The notes under the pieces were generated by a model. The model did no database searches. It saw only the letters and a program-made list of their open reading frames with translations, and was not told the origin of the DNA. A stretch of 64,000 nucleotides of DNA from Nocardiopsis prasina DSM 43845. Its GTDB lineage: Bacteria > Actinomycetota > Actinomycetes > Streptosporangiales > Streptosporangiaceae. The DNA lies in contig NZ_ANAE01000125.1 of assembly GCF_000341265.1 (NCBI RefSeq), positions 36,678 through 100,677 of the forward strand, given 5' to 3'. Each line of letters begins with the position of its first letter. Position 1 is the first letter of the stretch. Both the position numbers and the translations under genes were made by a program. Shown here piece by piece: positions 61,250 through 64,000 of this stretch.

Positions 61250-62503
61250 TTACTCGTCGACGGAGTACTCCTCGAAGCCGAGGGTCTCGTAGCCGTCGTC
61301 ACCGAAGTGGAAGACCTCGAAGGTGGCGGAGGTGGGGTCGCCGTTGTCGTCGAAGTCGATGTTGCCGCTGGTGCCCTGGAAGTCGATCTCCTCGCCGTCG
61401 TTGAGGAGGTCGCGGCACTCCTCGAAGCTGCCGCACTCGGTGCCGTCGGGACGGCTGATCTCGGGGAGGTGCTCGACGTAGTCGGCGGGCGAGACGGATC
61501 CGGCGGACTCGGCGGCCAGGGCGATCGCCGTGACGCAGTCGAAGACCTGCGGGGCGAACTGGAAGACGTCGAGCTCGGAGTCGAAGGCGCGCAGGCCCTC
61601 GTTGAACTCGGGGTTGTCCGCGCCGGGGGCGACGCCGGTGACGCCGGTGACGACGTCGGGGTCGTCCGAGTTGACGGTGTCGCCGAGCTCGGGGTCGTTG
61701 AGGCCGTCGGTGATGTAGAGCTGGTCGCCGGTGATGCCGGACTCGATGAGTTCGGCGATGACCTGGGCGCCCTCCTGGAAGGAGATCAGGGCGACGGCGT
61801 CGGGGTCGGCGCTGGAGACGGAGTTGACGACGGAGTCGAAGTTGGTGGCGTCGGGGTCGTAGTTCTCGGTCGCGACCACGTTCGCGCCGAGGGCCTCGAG
61901 CTCGGCCTCCACGGCGCTGCGGTAGCCGTCGCCGTAGTCGTCGGCGCGGGCGACCACGGCGACGTCGAAGGCGCCGTCGTCGACCATCTGGCGGGCCAGG
62001 ACCGGTCCGGAGAGGAGGTCGCTGGGGGCGGTGCGGAAGAAGAAGCCGTTGTCGTCGATCTCGCTCAGGTCGGGCGCCGTGTTGGAGCCGGAGCACTGGA
62101 CGATGCTGGCGGCGGTGACGGTGTCGTAGCTGGCCTGCGTCATGGCGGAGGCGGCGGCGCCGATGACGGCGTTGACGTCGGCGGAGACGAGGTCGTTGGC
62201 GGCCTGGTTGGCCTGGGCGGCGTCACCGGCCTCGTCCGCCTCGACGATGGCGGGGACGTCCGTGCCGAGGATGCCGCCGGCCTTGTTGATCTCGTCGATG
62301 GCGTACTTCGCGGCGGTGACCTGGGGCGGGCCCAGGAAGGCCAGGCTGCCGGTCTGGGGGTAGAGGATGCCGAAGGTGAACTCCTCGCCGGAGCCCTCTC
62401 CTCCGTCGGCGCTGTCGCCGCCGTCCCCGTTGCCACACGCGGTCAGTCCGAGCACGAGGGCCGCGGTTGCGGCAGTGAGGCTCAGGAACTTCTTGCTTGC
62501 CAT
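61250..62503 (-). CDS. Branched-chain amino acid ABC substrate-binding lipoprotein 2
   Basis: A protein of 417 residues, paralogous over its whole length to the neighbour at 59730-60965. It has a lipobox (LVLGLTACGNG), a Gly/Asp/Ser-rich linker, then FTFGILYPQTGSLAFLGPPQ, AVIGAAASAMTQASYDTV, DVAVVARADDYGDGYRSAVEAEL and LISFQEGAQ. Both share a closing SATFEVFHFG/SATFEIFHFG segment. ATG 62503 gives the usual signal start MASKKF. It is read against livHMGF and probably delivers related ligands. Confidence 0.93.
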   Translation of the reverse strand: MASKKFLSLTAATAALVLGLTACGNGDGGDSADGGEGSGEEFTFGILYPQTGSLAFLGPPQVTAAKYAIDEINKAGGILGTDVPAIVEADEAGDAAQANQAANDLVSADVNAVIGAAASAMTQASYDTVTAASIVQCSGSNTAPDLSEIDDNGFFFRTAPSDLLSGPVLARQMVDDGAFDVAVVARADDYGDGYRSAVEAELEALGANVVATENYDPDATNFDSVVNSVSSADPDAVALISFQEGAQVIAELIESGITGDQLYITDGLNDPELGDTVNSDDPDVVTGVTGVAPGADNPEFNEGLRAFDSELDVFQFAPQVFDCVTAIALAAESAGSVSPADYVEHLPEISRPDGTECGSFEECRDLLNDGEEIDFQGTSGNIDFDDNGDPTSATFEVFHFGDDGYETLGFEEYSVDE

Positions 62504-62591
62504 GTTCGTGGTCACTCCGTTCAACCGGCTGATCTTGCGCAGCCGTGCCGATAGCTCTGTTGCGTCCTGTTGCCCGTTATGTGTGGCATGA

Positions 62592-62621
62592 CTTAATCAG
62601 GAGCGTTAGCGGAGCTTAATC
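62592..62621. repeat. Direct repeats upstream of binding-protein gene 2
   Basis: CTTAATC occurs at 62592-62598 and 62615-62621, and GGAGC twice between them. This lies about 90-120 bases upstream of the start in the 386-base gap to the thioesterase gene. It may be a regulator site. The rest of that gap (about 62630-62850) is G/T-rich with no gene. Confidence 0.35.
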
Positions 62622-62851
62622 CGGTATCGGGTTCCGGCGGAAGCAGCGGGGAGCGGTTGCGTCTCAGTCGCCTTCTGCTCGTTATGACTCTGTAGCCGTG
62701 TGGCCGGGCGTGACTGGACGGATGCATGGTGTGGTGGGGGGATGTGATGACTGGTTGTCGTGGTGTGAGGGCGTGGGGTGCCGGTTCGTCCAGTGTTCGG
62801 AGTGACGGGGGCCGTCGTTAGCCGGGCTTCATCCCCGGTGGCGGGTGTCCA

Positions 62852-62879
62852 ACGGCGGGGCGCGGGGGCGCCCCGCCGT
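62852..62879 (-). terminator. Thioesterase gene terminator
   Basis: A perfect 12-bp stem (62852-62863 with 62868-62879) with a GGGG loop, 10 bases past the stop of the minus-strand gene. Confidence 0.8.
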
Positions 62880-62889
62880 CCGGGCTTCT

Positions 62890-63315
62890 CTACTGGGGGG
62901 CGTCGCGCAGCATGCAGGTCAGACGCGAGGTGCAGACCTTCCGGCCCCGGTCGTCGGTGATGGTGATGTCCCAGGTGGCGAGGGTGCGGCCCAGGTGGAC
63001 CGGGGTGGCCACCCCGGTGACGTGCCCCTCGGTGGCGGACCGGTGGTGGGTCGCGTTGATCTCGATGCCCACGGCGACGCGGCCGAACCCCTGTGCGTGG
63101 AGGGTGGAGCCGATCGATCCCAGGGACTCGGCGAGCACACACGAGGCGCCGCCGTGCAGCAGCCCGAAGGGCTGGCGGTTGCCCTCGACCGGCATGCGGC
63201 CCACGACGCGCTCGGCGGAGGCCTCGGTGATCTCGATGCCCATGCTCTGGCCCAGGCCGCCGGAGAGCGCCCCGGAGTCCATGAGTTCGCGCAGGCCCTC
63301 GGCGTCTGTGGTCAT
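62890..63315 (-). CDS. PaaI-type hotdog thioesterase
   Basis: A protein of 141 residues of the hotdog fold. GLLHGGASCVLAESLGS carries the HGG motif and the catalytic acidic residue of PaaI-like acyl-CoA thioesterases; GVATPVHLGRTLATWDITI closes the sheet. GGAAGG lies 7 bases before the ATG at 63315. It is divergent from polA. The acyl-CoA substrate is unknown; no phenylacetate genes are nearby. Confidence 0.9.
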   Translation of the reverse strand: MTTDAEGLRELMDSGALSGGLGQSMGIEITEASAERVVGRMPVEGNRQPFGLLHGGASCVLAESLGSIGSTLHAQGFGRVAVGIEINATHHRSATEGHVTGVATPVHLGRTLATWDITITDDRGRKVCTSRLTCMLRDAPQ

Positions 63316-63419
63316 GGTGTTGCCTTCCGATCCGGTCAGGTGGCCCCGTAACCGGTCGAACCGACCGGTGCGGGGAGGTGTTCCCGTGGTGATGGCCGCG
63401 GGCTGTCCGTAGCGCATCC

Positions 63420-63425
63420 TAGGAT
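63420..63425 (+). promoter_or_regulatory. -10 element, leaderless polA
   Basis: TAGGAT ends 7 bases before the GTG at 63433. Confidence 0.5.
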
Positions 63426-63432
63426 TCGTTCT

Positions 63433-64000
63433 GTGGTGACCAAGCGAGAGACCCCTGAACAGACATCCCGGGCCGACGGCGGGCGCGCCCGGCTGCTCCT
63501 CCTGGACGGCCACTCGATGGCCTTCCGCGCGTTCTTCGCGCTCCCCGTGGAGAAGTTCGGTACGAGTACCGGGCAGTCCACCAACGCCGTGTACGGCTTC
63601 GCCTCCATGCTGGTGAAGCTGCTGCGCGACGAGGAGCCCACGCACGTCGCGGTGGCGTGGGACCTCTCGGGCCCCACTTTCAGGGACGAGGAGTACGACG
63701 GGTACAAGGGCGGCCGGTCGGAGACCCCGCCGGAGTTCCCCTCCCAGGTGCCGCTGACCCAGGACCTGATGCGCCTGATCGGGGTCGCGAACCTGTCCGC
63801 GCCCGGCTTCGAGGCCGACGACGTGATCGCCACCCTCGCGCACCAGGGCTGCGAGGCGGGCATGGAGGTGCTGATCGCCTCCGGTGACCGGGATGCCTTC
63901 CAGCTGGTGAACGAGGACTGCACGGTCCTGTACCCGGGCAAGAGCCTGTCGGACATGCGCCGGATGGACCCGGAGGCGGTCGAGGACAAGTACGGGGTCA
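63433..64000 (+). CDS. polA: DNA polymerase I (partial, N-terminal 5'-nuclease part)
   Basis: The first 189 codons are present; the gene leaves the window at the right edge. After a 17-residue polar start comes RLLLLDGHSMAFRAFFALP, then NAVYGFASMLVKLLRDEEPTHVAVAWD, FEADDVIATLA and LIASGDRDAFQLVNED. These are the metal-binding motifs of the 5'-3' exonuclease domain that removes RNA primers and damaged flaps. GTG 63433 is set by the leaderless -10; GTG 63436 is an alternative. Confidence 0.95.
   Translation, partial: MVTKRETPEQTSRADGGRARLLLLDGHSMAFRAFFALPVEKFGTSTGQSTNAVYGFASMLVKLLRDEEPTHVAVAWDLSGPTFRDEEYDGYKGGRSETPPEFPSQVPLTQDLMRLIGVANLSAPGFEADDVIATLAHQGCEAGMEVLIASGDRDAFQLVNEDCTVLYPGKSLSDMRRMDPEAVEDKYGV

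Noticed and set aside
1-64000. CRISPR arrays, insertion sequences, prophage, rRNA genes
   Set aside because: No regularly spaced repeats, transposase DDE genes with terminal repeats, phage structural genes or rRNA-like stretches were seen.

Overview
The window is one contiguous stretch of a very GC-rich actinomycete chromosome. The gene order (dnaE, his operon, hisI, trp genes, lgt, gltBD, pyk, an ANTAR response regulator, liv transporter, polA) is the conserved core order known from Streptomyces-like genomes. Codon use, GTG starts and the mycothiol/PriA-type enzymes suggest a Nocardiopsis-like member of the Streptosporangiales; the genus is inference. No prophage, insertion sequence or CRISPR array was seen.

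Layout. 1-12.3 kb: a secreted EEP-family phosphatase/nuclease (cut by the left edge), a conserved hypothetical, dnaE, a PadR regulator with a Gly/Pro-rich N-terminus, a DinB-fold protein, a membrane protein, a long-chain acyl-CoA ligase, a YbaK deacylase, a Lon-N-domain protein and a ferritin with possible iron-type operators. 12.5-18.5 kb: hisD-hisC-hisB-(53-aa membrane protein)-hisH-priA-hisF. 18.6-24.6 kb: a secreted peptidoglycan-binding protein, a heterodimeric ABC exporter with one degenerate ATPase site, and a SIS-domain protein. 24.7-30.6 kb: hisI, Trp-cluster membrane proteins, trpC, a tiny Trp-containing ORF with a hairpin, trpB and trpA; trpE and trpF are absent, so PriA probably does the TrpF step. 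30.9-38.1 kb: a MauE/DoxX protein, a DsbA-like protein, lgt, two tandem paralogous single-pass membrane proteins of unknown function, and a BpsA-like polyamine-synthase homologue with an unassigned C-terminal part. 38.7-48.5 kb: gltB-gltD, small unknown genes, a prenyltransferase-fold protein, an MDMPI-type protein and pyk. 48.7-54.3 kb: a DUF1266-like protein, a class A beta-lactamase divergent from a LysR regulator plus a BlaB-like serine hydrolase (layout as in Streptomyces cacaoi blaL/blaA/blaB), a VOC protein, an HTH/LAGLIDADG-type protein and an unusual tRNA-Leu(CAA). 54.4-64 kb: PdtaR-like ANTAR regulator, livHMGF (livH carries an extra extracellular domain), two paralogous substrate-binding lipoproteins facing them, a PaaI thioesterase and the start of polA.

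Two general features stand out. Strong GC hairpins separate almost every transcription unit, often between convergent genes. At least eleven genes have a TAnnnT -10 hexamer ending only 6-7 bases before the start codon, and no Shine-Dalgarno sequence, which is the signature of leaderless mRNAs; this fixes several start codons.
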